Positions 1 to 11,474 of a stretch of DNA of 64,000 nt are shown here, piece after piece. Origin of the DNA: Macrocybe gigantea (lineage: Eukaryota > Basidiomycota > Agaricomycetes > Agaricales > Callistosporiaceae); assembly GCA_011319805.1 (NCBI GenBank), contig SJRY01000246.1:124001-188000 (forward strand), written 5' to 3'. Numbering within the stretch: position 1 is the first letter of the stretch; the number at the start of each line of letters is the position of its first letter. Both the position numbers and the translations under genes were made by a program. Below the pieces are notes generated by a model that was not told where the DNA came from, did no database searches, and was given only the letters and a program-made list of their open reading frames with translations.

Positions 1-1279
1 CGCTTTAGCTGTCGACGATATAATTTATTCCGCCAACTCATGTTGATAATCAATCAGGTCCTTGTCTGCAGTGAGTTGCAATTTTTTTTCCCCCAAGAAA
101 TGACTGCCGACGACATGACAGTTCTCCTCACGATACGAATTTATGCCCTGTACGGATGTTCACTCCGGGTCCTAGCGTACATGGTGGGCAGCGGTGCCGT
201 CCTGGCGGGAGTGTCTGTCGTACGTCCCTCCCATAAATTCTCACCCACGAGTCCTCTGACTTGGCCTTCAGTGGTCTCTGTTCGGACAGAAAACCGCCCC
301 GGCCCAGCAAGGGTCTGGTTGCCATGTCGGAATTTCATCGGTGACGTACGGCAATCCCGTCCTCGTCTCCTCTCTTCCGAACTAATCCCACATCGAAATT
401 CTCATCAGGGCAATCCGTAGGTGCTCTGTTCTCTACTGAAGCTCGCGTTTATCTACAAGGGGCGTTGTTCTTTCTCCAGACCTGGCGGGAGCTTGGGAGG
501 CCCTCTTTGTGTACGACTCCATCTTGTTCGGGCTGACCATGTTCAAAACGTGGAGAGCGAGAAACGAGTTTGGGTTGTACGGCCGCAACGGCATTCCTAT
601 ATTGCAGCTTATCTTCAGAGATGGTATCTCCTCTCCGATTTTAAAAAAAAAAAAAACATACTCACCATCCGGTCCCTCAGGCGCAATTTATTTTGCGTAA
701 GTCCGCAGGCATCTCTATTCGTTGTTATCCTTGCACCGACAATCCCCGATCACAGTGTAATGGCGCTGGCGAATCTGGCCAACATATTGACTTTTTACGT
801 AAGTGATCGTCGTTCTGATTGACGCTCGTCTCTTGAGCCTCAACCCGTCTCTTTTAATTTAGCTCTGCGGCGTGCGTCTGTTTCACCTTCGAGGCGACTT
901 TTGTTCACCGAAGCCGATCCCGTTTGTATAGCCCTTTCTCCGAGGAGGTTTGTCCACCTTTGCGAGCAGGTCTGGTGTTTTCCATTTGATTCGGGAAATC
1001 CAAAGCTAACTCTTTCTTCGGGGAACAAGTATTTCGGTTACGATGATGTCGCGCCTGATGCTGAACCTTCACGAGACGGCTGATACGGGTATCTATTCCA
1101 CGGCAACGTTTACGAACACGAATGTCGAGTACTCCTCGCCGACGAATATGGTCGAGCTCGATACGCTCTGGAGCGGGGCTTTGGAACATGGACGGACTAC
1201 CTTTGCTTCGCAGAGCTTTGGGTTGGCCGACCAAGATCCTTCCCTCGGTGTCTCCACCGGTGACAGGAGCCATGACTAA
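1..1279 (+). CDS. DUF6533-family multi-pass membrane protein, 5' end cut off
   Basis: Uncharacterised seven-helix-like membrane protein family that is expanded in Agaricomycetes; its function is unknown. The reading frame carries the family hallmarks in order: 'RIYALYGCS' near 145-170, a helix 'AWEALFVYDSILFGLT' followed by 'KTWRARNE' near 490-560, 'LIFRDGAIYFAVMALANL' across two short introns (about 622-677 and 700-758), and the near-terminal 'MMSRLMLNLHETA' from 1043. The stop is at 1277-1279. Introns start gtatct, gtaagt and gtaagt. The first exons lie before or at the window edge, so the start codon is not defined; the joins between 190 and 490 and between 860 and 1043 are approximate. 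A DUF6534 gene of similar architecture closes the window at the other end. Confidence 0.75.
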
Positions 1280-1670
1280 TTCAAGCCTCCATTCTGATGA
1301 TCACCCTTCCGCTTTCACTTCCCATATGATACAATCATCGTGTAGCCTCCCACCATCATGTCCACCGCATCTGTAAACATATCTGTATCGTACTCTAGGT
1401 TTATTCGGATGGCATAACCCTATCTGCCGCGGAGAATGGCGCAAGCAATAATAGGTGAGTCGGAGATAGGAAAGTCCCAGCCGGGCTGGAACGTATCAGC
1501 GAACGTGCCGGAGAACGTCCAGCCATCAGCGCTCAGCTGAGAATCGAGGCAGTGAACACATGGAGTGCATGAGAATCGACGAGAATTTGGCATCTGAGTA
1601 GAAAAGTCACGTCAGGCAAGAAATGCAGGTCAGTGTGGGACGAACGAACGAATAGCAACCACGACTGGCG
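1280..1670. other. Intergenic, convergent 3' regions
   Basis: Stretch between the stop codons of two converging genes. No open frame with plausible codon use, no repeat and no RNA gene seen; it presumably holds both 3' untranslated regions. Confidence 0.5.
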
Positions 1671-2339
1671 CTACGCATCGTCGCCGAAAGACAGGAGAGT
1701 CTTGCTCTCCTTTTTCTTCTTCTTGACTGGCGCTTTCTTCGACGAAGCGTCTTCAAGGTCATCCAGAGTATTGATAGCCTTGCGCTTCGCGGCATGCGAG
1801 GGCTTGGTCCCGCTCCTGGCCGAGGAGAACGACAAAGTAGGTCGCGATTTCTGTTTCGAGCCAGACGTTTCTCGACCAGAAGACGAATCTGCGTGGAGCC
1901 AGGCTCTTTGAGCGCCGGTTTCGTATTTGGGTCATCCAAAGGCGGCAGCCCTTCTCTATTTTCGGAATGCATTCACATCAGACGCCGAATCCTGTGAAAC
2001 AAAGAAGCACGAACCTTTCCGCCTGATGTTCTCTGCTTCAAGCTCGGTCAGGTGCTTGCCCTCCTTGAGAACGACTACCTGAGGTTTTTCATCGTCCGCA
2101 TCTTCATCTGCGCTTCCTGGATCGTCTGCGGGCCGCTCTGGAATGGGTGGACGCGGACGTCGGGGGATAGGCGGCCGTCCTGAACCCACGTCCTCAAACT
2201 CGGCATCGTCATAGTCGTCTTCGTCGTCGTCGTCTCTGCCGGCGATGCGGTTCTGCAGTTTCAGCAAGAAGGCTGGTGTGTGCTGGCTGTAAGCTAGCTT
2301 TGAGGATAGTTGATGTCTGGTAAGCTCTTTCGGTGCCAT
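1671..2339 (-). CDS. DUF4604-domain nuclear protein (KIAA1143-like)
   Basis: Small conserved eukaryotic protein of unknown molecular role, predicted to be nuclear. Two exons, 2339-2015 and 1888-1671, joined across an intron with a GT donor at 2014 and an AG acceptor at 1889; the spliced frame is exactly 181 codons including the stop. The start ATG at 2339 opens 'MAPKELTRHQLSSKLAYSQ', matching the family N-terminus 'n-lSYv...PaFL..lk'. An acidic run (DDDDEDDYDD) follows, then the family core 'PQVVVLKEGKHLTELEAE'. The C-terminus is a basic patch 'KKAPVKKKKKE' followed by 'KTLLSFGDDA', the conserved end of this family. Upstream in-frame codons back to 2444 are ignored because the family begins at MAPK. 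The gene looks intact. Confidence 0.85.
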
Positions 2340-2938
2340 TCTCGACTTTGTATATTGCAAGGCGATGTTGCTTGAGGGCCCGCCGATCAGAGGTATTTGC
2401 TTTTCAGGTTGTTGCCAAACATCCTCGATACCCACCGCCCCCAATCATGTGTCCCCACAAACGCTCGAAATGACTGCCATTCCGATGACACAAGATTGAC
2501 CGTTTCGGCGATACGAAGACCGGGACACTTGACTTCTTGAGCGGCCCTCAGTGCCTATGTAGCCCTCTGCAGCGTTCGTTCTGATGACTTCATTAAACGA
2601 GTATGTTGCCTATTTATTGCACCATTATATGGAGACGTTACGTCTTGGGTTGATGTAGCGCCGAATTTCTGATTCATTCGTAAGGCGGCTGACTCGCTCT
2701 GTCGAGTCATCACATCAGGCCACCAAGCGACCAGTCGCGTGACAGATAGAAGCTGATATTGACACTGGATTTCACGAAGCTGTTGCACTTCTTCTACGCG
2801 CTGTAGGGTGATCCAGCTGGTCTTTCGGCATACTTTGCAGTTCATTTGCCTCTTTGCAGGTCCTTTAGTCGGTTTCAGATGCTTTTGGGCGAGCGTTGTG
2901 AAAATGTAGCCAAATCGGGCACCACCCGAGAATCCGAC

Positions 2939-3091
2939 ATGAGCGATCCCGAACGGCCGCCTCGGCAAGACCGACCCACCAATTCCAGCTTCCTCTCGTC
3001 GTCCACCGCTTCCATCAACCTTTCTGTTGACGGACTCGGAGATGGACAGGGTAACAACAGCCTGCCGTCCGCGCCGATGCAGATGGCTTAA
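2939..3091 (+). CDS. Possible short Ser/Pro-rich protein of 50 residues
   Basis: An ATG at 2939 opens a 50-codon frame that begins 'MSDPERPPRQDRPTNSS', is rich in Ser, Pro and Asn, and stops at 3091 just before MFS transporter 1. There is no recognisable domain, membrane segment or signal peptide. It could be the last exon of a gene whose earlier exons lie in 2450-2930, where I could not find a convincing join, or chance. Listed only because codon choice and composition resemble coding sequence better than the surrounding DNA. Confidence 0.25.
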   Translation: MSDPERPPRQDRPTNSSFLSSSTASINLSVDGLGDGQGNNSLPSAPMQMA

Positions 3092-3229
3092 GTAATACGT
3101 ATATCAAAATTCAGTCACAACACAACATTTCAGGCGAACCAAGGTTGCTCGCCGACCTTGCCTTCTAATCCTCGTCTCAGCAACGAGATTTTTTTCCTTT
3201 CTTCCGTCTTTTTTCATCTTTTTTCTGTA

Positions 3230-5206
3230 ATGACCGCGTCTACGCAATCTACGACGAACCAGATTGACGAGGAGACGCCTCTGCTTCCGTCGCAGGGCGC
3301 GAAATCAAAGTCCAGCCGGCTCCCTTGGGCCCAGTTGACAATTGTGCTGGTGCTGCAGCTCGCAGAACCGTTGACGTCCCAAGTCATATATCCTTTTTCT
3401 CCTCAGGCATGTTTCTTCGTTGTTTGTTGTTAATAGCTGCATGTATTTACATTTGACGATGCTTGCAGCTTGTTAGAGATGTTGGAATCACGCACGGAAA
3501 TGAAGGAAAGTTGGATATTATGTTGGATTATTGGTGCGCGCATTTGCGACCGATCCGTCGCGTACTCAACGTCTAGCAGCAATCTTTGTTTTTCTTCGCG
3601 CAAGCATTTACTGTCCTTCACTGGAGTCGGATATCGGATCACATTGGTCGTCGACCTGTTATTATGTCCGGCCTATTGGGCCTGTCGTTGTCATCCTATG
3701 GATTTGGTCTCTCAAAAACATATTGGACCGTTGTTTTCTGGTGTGTGACTTTTCCTGTTCATTTTTGCGACATCTGACTCATTTATGACTCCATTTCGTC
3801 TATAGTCGGAGTTTGACTGGAGCTCTCAGTAAGCCTTTGTCCCAATCCTTTCATGGACGGCCTATGAAGTAATTACGCGCTAGATGGGAACATTGGTGTT
3901 ATTAAAAGGCTCGCATCATCCTTTTGCCTTTGTTTCATTTGTCGGGCTGAAATGAAATCCATCATCGCAGTATGCTCACTGAACTGTCAGATGGCACAAA
4001 TGTATCTCAGGTGCGTCCGATTTTTTTTTCTGGGTAGTCATCCCGGATCTTGGTCAATTGATCCATCCGAGATAGCTATATGCATACATGCCCATTGCTT
4101 GGGCGACGGGCGGAACGGTGAGCCATTTTTCATTGGACATGACCAGCATCTGTATTAAAGTATGCTTCAGCTCGGCCCGATCATTGGTGGTTCCCTCTCT
4201 CATCCGGCAGACAGATTTCCCGAATTGTTTGGGAACAACCAGTTCCTGAAAACGTATCCCTACTTCCTGCCTTGCGCCGTCCCAGCGACGTTTGCTCTCT
4301 TGGCATGGCTCGTCACATACCTGTTCCTGCGAGAAACAGTAGCAGCACCAGTCTGCTTCTCGCAATATCTGTTCCACAAAAAGAAAATAGAGGATACGAG
4401 TTCCGAGGCCGAAGCGCAGACGTGAACGACGAGGACAAGCCTCTGCCGCTGCGCTCTCTGCTCATTCCCCAGGTCATCGTTGCCGCTGGGAACTATGCCT
4501 CTCTATCCCTCGTCGACATCGCCTTCCGCGCCATTCAGCCCGTGTTCTACGCGACCCCCGTAGAGCTTGGAGGTCTGGGACTGGCCCCTCCTGAGATTGG
4601 CCGCATTCTCTCGACCTACGGCATTGTCAATGGTGTCTTCCAGGTCTGCTTCTTTGCAAAGATCAACAGATACTGGGGCCCGAAAAAGGTGTTCACGTAT
4701 GGAATTCTATCGTCGTTCCCCGTATTCGCCATGTTCCCGCTTTTGAACCACCTCGCCAAGACTGAAGGGTTCACTACTACCCTCTGGATTCTCGTCGCCT
4801 CGCAGACGTTTTTGTCGATTGGATTGAATCTCTCCTACGGTACGCGAATCAGAGCTTTGCTAGCTCTTTCGCGCCCATTCTGATCAAAAGTTCGGCAGGC
4901 GCGGTGTTCATGTTCATCGCTGCAGCGTCCCCAAATCGCGCTTCTTTGGGAGCCACCAACGGTTTGGGCCAGGTGAGCGGCTCTTTCAATGTGCAGACAC
5001 GTCTTTGATTAAGATATTGATGCGATCACTAGATGATTGTGAGCATGATGAGAGCCATTGGCCCAGCTGCCACGAACTCTCTTTTCTCCTTGTCCATTGA
5101 GAACAATTACCTCGACGGTCGATTAGTGTATTACGTGTTGCTGGGCGTCGTATGCATGTCTGCGGCGATCACCACTTTTCTGCCAAAACGCATTCATTTA
5201 CAGTAG
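3230..5206 (+). pseudogene. MFS transporter 1, DHA1 multidrug-type, frame-broken
   Basis: Relative of the two other MFS exporters in this window, a proton-coupled efflux pump of about 500 residues and 12 helices. The start at 3230 gives an acidic 'DEETPLLPSQ' N-tail, then 'LQLAEPLTSQVIYPF' (helix 1), 'HWSRISDHIGRRPVIM' (motif A), 'YAYMPIAWATGGT', 'LGPIIGGSLSHPADRFPEL', 'TYPYFLPCAVP', and the second half from 'LRSLLIPQVIVAAGNYA' to 'GATNGLGQM' and a stop at 5206. About ten introns are needed; the first has a GC donor (3407-3468). Compared with MFS3 at least three one-base deletions break the frame, near 3503, 3970 and 4423, and the acceptor expected near 3948 is missing. Either a decaying gene or several assembly errors; the number of defects favours decay. 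It stands alone, with no esterase beside it. Confidence 0.75.
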
Positions 5207-5387
5207 GTTAAACTTCTGTTGTAGAGCGGACAATAGATACCGATTGTGAGAGCACTTTTTTTCATCTCGCACATCTGTGACCAAGGCGTCAAGGCATCTC
5301 TTAGGTCATGATCGAGATGCGTGAATATGATAATATATTCGTCTACTTTTCTTTCACGACAAAGCAGAAAAAAAACCAAGGATGGGA

Positions 5388-6407
5388 TCAAGCTGTGGGT
5401 TGCTGCAGCCGCGGCGTCTCGACCTCGGGTAGTCTCGCGCCCAGGTTGTCCGGAATGGCGAGGGTATCATCCATATCCTTAACGAGTCTCCCTCCAAACG
5501 CGACCGCTCCATTAGCGGCGCGGAACTCTGCGATGCGCTGCTCGACGAGGGGGCGGAAATGGCGCATGAGACCCTGGATGGGCCAGGCCGCGGCGTCGCC
5601 GAGGGCGCAGATCGTCCGTCCTTCGACTTGTTTCCTAGAAAGAGGGAGACGTGAGTTCAAGGACGATGGTTTCGTGGAAGGAAGGTTCTACGAACGTGAG
5701 CTCAAGAAGCATGTCGATTTCGCGCTGGTGGCCGCGGCCCTCGACCATGCGGTTCATCATGTTCATCATCCATGTTGTGCCCTCGCGACAGGGCGTGCAT
5801 TGGCCACAAGACTCATGCTTGTAGAACTAGAAACATGGTCAGCACGGGCTGAGAAATCAGCTTGATAGGAGAGCACCTGAGAGAAACGGGCAATGGCGGA
5901 GATATGTCGGTGCTCTTGTTCATGACGATGACAGCTCCAGTTCCGAGACCGCTCTGCGCGTCTTTCAAAGAGTCATAATCCATCCTTGAACGTGTGATGA
6001 GTTGACAGTCAAGCCGGCAAACACAATCAGACTCACAAGACCTCAGCGCAGGTATCCTTGGGCAGCACGGGGACGGAAGAACCGCCGGGGATGATGCCAA
6101 GCAAGTTGTCCCATCCTCCGATGACTCCGCCACAGTGCTTCTCGACCAAATCCTTCAATGGGATGCTCATCTCCTCTTCTACGACGCACGGGTTGTTCAC
6201 ATGCCCGCTTATGCAGAAGAGCTTTGTGCCCTGATTCCGCGCCCTGCCAAAGCCCGCGAACCAGCTCGAGCCGCGCCTGCAGATCGTGGGGGCGACGGCG
6301 ACGGTCTCAACGTTTGCGACGGTCGTGGGGCAGCCAAACAGGCCGACGTCGGCGGGGAAGGGCGGCTTGAGGCGGGGCTTGCCCTGCTTGCCCTCGAGGG
6401 ATTCGAT

Positions 6408-6440
<33 letters not shown>

Positions 6441-7263
6441 CGCGCCGCGGTGGAGGTAGACGTCGAAGGAGTAGCCGCTCCCGCAGGCGTCCTTGCCGAT
6501 GAGGCCCGCGGCGTAGGCTTCGTTGATGGCCTGCTGCACGTGGGACGCTTCCTGGTAGAACTCGCCGCGGATGTAGATGTAGGCAGCCGTGGCGTTCATG
6601 GCGCGACCGGCGACGAGACAGCCTTCGACGAGCTTGTGGGGGTCGCCTCGGAGAATCTCGCGATCCTTGCAAGTGCCCGGCTCGCCTTCGTCAGCGTTGA
6701 CGACGAGGTAGCGAGGACTAGTGGAGCGGAGTGATAGGAGTCAGTGAAGCGCACTTGAGATCTTGATTTAGGTGGAACGTTACCGAGGATCCTTTTCCCA
6801 GCCAGGCTTGTTCATAAAACTCCACTTCAGACCACTTGGGAAGCCTGCACCGCCGCGTCCTCGAAGACCGGAATCCTTGATAGTCTGGATGATCCAAGAG
6901 TCGCCCTTCAGAATAATGTCTTTTGTGCGATGCCAGTCGCCTCGGGACTGCAGATGAATGAGTTCGTTGACTACAAGGGTGGGTGACACAGACGCACCAA
7001 AGCTCCCTTCAATCCGTGATCATGTCTCGAAAACGCGTTTGTAAATATACGGTCCTGATCCTTCAAACCACCGTATCGTCTGACAGGAGGATCCGCGACG
7101 GTTGCGAGCGAGCGGCTTAGCCTCGGTCTTGCGCGAATAGGTAGAGTTCCTATGACCTGTTTTTGAGTCTACGATCAGAGTCACTACGAGAAAAAAGCAT
7201 ACGAGGCGTCAGCGCCGAGGCTTTTAACATTGTGCGCGACGACGACGAAGGAGCTTTGAGCAT
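5388..7263 (-). CDS. NADH:ubiquinone oxidoreductase 51 kDa subunit (complex I, NDUFV1/NuoF)
   Basis: Nuclear-encoded complex I subunit in the mitochondrial matrix arm that binds NADH, FMN and the N3 iron-sulphur cluster. Visible in order: '[15 protein letters not shown]', '[16 protein letters not shown]' (FMN/NADH glycine loop), '[19 protein letters not shown]', 'AYIYIRGEF', '[17 protein letters not shown]', '[15 protein letters not shown]', '[13 protein letters not shown]', and the cluster ligands '[13 protein letters not shown]' with the distal Cys in '[11 protein letters not shown]'. Clear exons include 6947-6784 and 6717-6037; the stop is at 5388. The N-terminus is a basic transit peptide (ATG at 7263 or 7230); its first intron is uncertain. 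In the exon ending near 5877 the frame slips by one base near 5900: against the invariant spacing between 'NKSTDI' and '[10 protein letters not shown]' one base is missing. In an essential gene this is most likely an assembly error. Confidence 0.96.
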
Positions 7264-7651
7264 CCTGCTCGTCACTACAGTTTAGAGAGAGTTGTTGGAG
7301 GTCTGGAGCGGAAGCCGGAGTTTTCCGGGTTTGAACCTTAGACTTGGCCGACACCGCCAGTGTAACGAACAACTTTTGAAACGCTACCTCTTGAATTAAC
7401 TACAAGAGGGATTTTGGCTTCAGGGGGGCCATTCTTACATGTTCCGACGGCTCATCGTTCTCCAGCAAAGTGGCCTTGTTGTAGAGCAGACAATGGCGGA
7501 CCTTGACTCATTGTTACAGCAATGGAGGACAAAACAAGGCCAAACATACAGGTGTGGCTGGACGGCCACGACTGAAAAAGCTCCGCTCTCCTGTAGCTGT
7601 GCTTCTCATACTATCTCTATACCTTACGGTCTTCTCTCCCTCTTGCGCTCA
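7264..7651. promoter_or_regulatory. Short divergent promoter region of the complex I subunit and SPT2 genes
   Basis: About 390 bases separate the start of the complex I 51 kDa gene (-) from the start of SPT2 (+), so both promoters must share this stretch. I see no clear TATA box. Part of it may be transcribed as 5' leader on either strand. Confidence 0.4.
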
Positions 7652-9235
7652 ATGACGACCTTCCAAGCTCTCATGGCGCTGAGCGCCAGCCAGACCAAGA
7701 AGGCGCAAAGCGACGTACAGCTGGCGTTCTTCAACGGCAGCGGAACGAGGAGACGCGGAAAAAGCAGCAAGAGGCGCAGGAGGCCAAACAGCGAGAGATG
7801 GAGAAGAAGCTCCGCATGAAGCATTTTGAGGAGCAGCAGCGCGAGAGGGAGCGGATTCAGCGCATGGAGGAGGCTAAGCGGCAGAAGGAGGCGGAGCTCC
7901 AACGCCGCGAGGAGGAGCAGCGGGACGCCCTGCGCTACGGGCCAAAGAAAGCCAAGTCCTCGTCCAACTCGGATGGCTCATCTCCCAAATGGCCTTCCTC
8001 GTCTTCGCAGAACCGGGCGCGAGAGGAGGTCCGCAGGCGCCGGTTCCGAGCGACGATGACGCGGACGACTCGGCGCCCGAGTTTCTGACGAGGGAGGAAA
8101 AGCGGAAGCGAAAACAGGACGCTGAGATGCGCAAGCTTTTCTCTGCGTCCAAAAGGACGAGCACGTCGTCTTCGTATTCAAAGGCTGGCAAGCGGTTGCC
8201 GGGTGGCGCAATCGACGTGACCACCTCTAGCAACGCCGTGCCGTCCCACTCAGGCCTTTCGGCCAAATCGGTGAAAGCGCGTATTGCCGCCATGCCCATT
8301 ACTCTCACAAAGCTCAACGTAGTCAAGCGAGACACTCGCACTATTGACGAGATTGTGCAGGACATGGCTAAAGCCAAGGAAGGCAAAGTCCTCCAGGGCG
8401 ACCAAGCTCGCGAATACAACGATTGGTTCACTTCGCACAAGAAGAAGGACCCTCCAAAGAGGCCCGCGACGTCCGCTCCCACCTCTGGGGCGAACACTCC
8501 CGCGCCGCGTGAGTTCTGCTTCTGTGACAAACTGCTCCTCCAACAGATCTTATGCAGCTTCATTTCTGCTTTGAACAGAGGACAGCTCCGCCCGAACTGG
8601 CTCTCAACAGTCTGTTTCGTCCGCAACGTCCCAGAGGAAAGTCCCTACGCCGGCTCCGGCTGTCAAGTCCGCTCCTTCGAAAGCGACTTCGAAGCTGTCC
8701 GCATCCGCTGTTCCGGGCAGCTCCAAGGCGCCGAGTGCCACTTCTAAACTAGCTTTAGCTGAGAAACGGACTGTCACGTCCAGGCCGGCTCCTTCGACTG
8801 CCGTGAAATCGACGAAAGGCCTCAATGGCTCGTCATACGGCGCCGCGTCGTCAGCATTGAGAAAGCGACCTCGGTCGTCCAGCCGTTCCGAATCTCCTCC
8901 GCCCAAGAGGCGCGTCATGACGCCAGAGCTCGATGTCAAGGACGAGATTTGGAAGATGTTCGGCCGAGACAGGAACCGGTATGTGGCGATGGACGTCTTC
9001 AGCGATGATGAAGACATGGAGGCGGATGCCACGATTTTGGAGAGAGAGGAGAAGATCAGGTCGGTCGTGACGCTTTTTTTCGATAGCCTTTACTTTGTTG
9101 CTCATGGAAACCTGCAGCGCCCGCATCGCCAAGAGAGAGGATGTGCAAGCGCTTGAAGAAGAACGTAGACACGAAGAAGAGAAACGCAGACGCAAGAAGG
9201 AAAGGGAAGCTCGGGAGAGGAGGCTCGATGACTGA
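7652..9235 (+). CDS. SPT2: SPT2 chromatin protein (histone H3-H4 chaperone)
   Basis: Nuclear protein that binds DNA and H3-H4 and helps rebuild chromatin during transcription. The start at 7652 gives 'MTTFQALMALSASQTKKA', the standard Spt2 N-terminus. A long charged coiled region follows ('KKLRMKHFEEQQRERERIQ', 'EEAKRQKEAELQRREEEQ'), then 'PSDDDADDSAPEFLTREEK', a Ser/Pro/Ala linker, and the C-terminal SPT2 domain: 'DEIWKMFGRDRNRYVAMD', 'SDDEDMEADATILEREE', and after the last intron 'ARIAKREDVQALEEERRHEE' to a basic end, stop at 9233-9235. Introns lie near 8510-8579 and 9059-9117. Two one-base deletions break the frame, near 7733 and 8023; both sides read clearly as SPT2, so I treat these as sequence errors in a functional gene. 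Confidence 0.9.
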
Positions 9236-9879
9236 GTTCTTTCTCTTCCCCCCTTCCTTTCGCACCTAATTCACCACCTAATGTCTGGAGACCAAACGAG
9301 ACTCCTCTTATACCATCATGCCATTATTTTCTTCTCTGACATTTTCAGATCACTAGAAGAATAGGATCTCAAACTAACCATGCCTTTGACCACGATTTCG
9401 ACATCTACAAAGAGGACTTTTTTTACTTCAATTTCGCTTCATAACTGCATTTCGTTCTGTACTTTAGAGTATCAAATGTACTTTGTTCCTTGCATTTCTT
9501 TTTTTTTCCTCTCCCGGATAAATGTGTAGCAATCATATCATTATAATTACATTCACCACGTTGCATCTGCGAGGCACCTCGCAAATCCAAAAATGTTTGT
9601 AACGCATAGGCTTGTGACCAAATCCTTGTGGATCTCTGACCTTTGACGCTTACCTCTTCTACAGCTGGTGGTTTACAGGAAGCATTGTTAGGCGCGCGAT
9701 CAGCTGCTATATTTCCTAAAGCACGGTAAGTGAGCTCGTTATCGAACAAGTCCTCTCCCCTCTCACGCCCGCGGAAGACACTCAGAGCAACGCTAAAAAA
9801 CCTTACTAGGTAAAGCCTGTTGATTTCCAGAGCGGTGTCTTCTGCGCGAATCAAAGAAGGTTGTCGGAGAGCACCAGGA
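9236..9879. other. Intergenic, no gene seen
   Basis: AT-rich stretch after SPT2, with poly-T tracts near 9417-9422 and 9500-9508. A 163-codon open frame on the minus strand has no recognisable motif and unlikely composition, so it is not called. Confidence 0.4.
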
Positions 9880-10400
9880 AGGCAAAGTGCAGTTGACCGG
9901 AAGGACCTCGACACCCTGCTTATATTCCTCGCTCATGGGCAACCAGCGTGCTCACATTCGAACGCTGCTGCCAAGGCCGGTCTGTTCTCCTCCGTTAATA
10001 GCGCCTTTACCACCCTTTCGCTGAACCAGTCGAAGCCCGATCCGTCGGACGAGACCAACGCGCTCCTGCGACGCATGATCGCTCATCCGCGGAATCAGAT
10101 GGCGCCTGGCCCCTCCGAACCGTTCTCTGCTTCAAACCGACGCCGTCCGCGTCAACATCTTCTCTATGGGCGTTTGCCAAGGCCTGATGAGCGTGTTTGG
10201 CGCCGTCGTTGGCATGCAGTCGTCCTTGGCGTGCTACCGCGAGCGGCGGACTCGAGGTGATGGAGTGGTTGCACAAGATGGAGGGCCCCGAGCGGTGGAT
10301 GCCCTAGTTCTTTCTCAAGTCTATGCTCCCTTCGCTTCTGCGGTCCGCCTTCGTCTCCAAAAAACCCAATTATGGAGGTTCCTGGCAACCCTTACTCCCG
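9880..10400 (+). pseudogene. Decayed DUF6535-like gene
   Basis: Fragment of a DUF6535-type protein, an Agaricomycete membrane protein family of unknown function. 'DRKDLDTLLIF' near 9895-9930, then 'AGLFSSVNSAFTTLSLNQS' and 'KPDPSDETNALLRRMI' near 9990-10080 match the first helix region, where the family reads DxDxLLIFAGLFSAVxTAF....DPSDxT. The intron expected between LLIF and AGLF has lost its GT donor. Downstream the frame must change several times to follow the expected 'AVRVNI' helix, and a stop interrupts the stretch after 'EWLHKMEGPERWMP' near 10305. Downstream to 11125 I see only unassignable fragments. Recognition rests on the short N-terminal match. Confidence 0.45.
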
Positions 10401-11474
10401 CTAAATCCGACTATCTAATGTCATCGCTATGCTCTCTACGCACGCTGCGGAACGGGATACTTCACACAATCGACTATGGAGGAGTATCCATGTGCGCCGC
10501 GAGGCCTTGTGAATGGTTTGCTCATGCGCGACAGGGTTCGGTTGCGTGCTCTCAGCACAGTGCTAAGGTGAGCACGGTTTGGACCAAAAAATAGTGACTG
10601 CTCCTCTGCTGCTTGACCTGGACGATGAATCCCCTTGGAGGAACGACATACCCACCGATGAGGGGACCAGAAAAGGCTGCTATTGCCCTCCGGATTCTAT
10701 CTGAACAGCTCCTGTGTTGGGAACAGGCATCATCTGTGTGAAACACGAACACAAAAGGTTCGAAACAAGAGATATCAATCCAATTGGGGGTTAGATGATA
10801 CGTCGCGACGGGTCGGTTTTATCATGAAGGGTGGTGACGCAGACATTCAAGATGATGGCAAGCCTGTCGAAGGTCGAGATTATCGGACATCAGATGAGTT
10901 CCTGGGTAACACCACTGTCTATCTACAATAGTGAGCAAGAAGGCCTCAGCAGTCTTAATCGATTACTACGCTGCTTTTGCAAAGCGGAGCACTTCCGAAT
11001 GCAACACAGCAGTCGAGCCGGCAGAGTTGATGGCAGCGTATGAAGATCTGTCGAAGAATATCTTGCCGGGATCCGAGGTCTCCGCTCTAGAGCAAAAGAC
11101 CGCGACAGAGACGAGCAAACATTGATGATGTAGGGTGAGACCTTTAACTGTTGGAGGAAGGACTACTCCGCGCAGTAATTCCTTTTCACTAGCCTATAGG
11201 TGACGACCTCCGCTTATCCTGACAGTTAGTTCACGCACCAGTGGCGGACGAATGATTTCCGATTAGCATCTTCGACAATGATTTTCGATATTCACTCTGT
11301 AGCTCATTGAAATGAAAAGTTTCTATTTCCATTGAAAAACAGTGCTCAACGAGAGACCAGTCCCGCGATTAGAGTGTCTAATTGGTAAACAGATTGATCG
11401 GATGTAAAAGCTACGATTTCGCCTCGCCGTTGCTTGATCGAGTGCACGAGCTCACTTGAACAAAGACGTCCAAG
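10401..11474. other. No assignable gene; possible tail of the DUF6535-like remnant
   Basis: Short open fragments on the plus strand, including 'SKKASAVLIDYYAAFAKRS' near 10935-10990 and a 65-codon frame ending at 11125, may belong to the degraded gene upstream, but no splice path joins them. 11126-11474 holds nothing I can name. Confidence 0.3.

Noticed and set aside
7325..7365. tRNA-like boxes on the minus strand (GGCCAAGTCTAAGG next to GGTTCAAACCC) upstream of the complex I gene
   Set aside because: The A-like and B-like boxes overlap with no room for an anticodon arm, so no cloverleaf can form.
9423..9914. 163-codon minus-strand open frame
   Set aside because: No motif, Lys/Arg-rich chance-like tail, overlaps the DUF6535-like remnant on the other strand, no splice partners.
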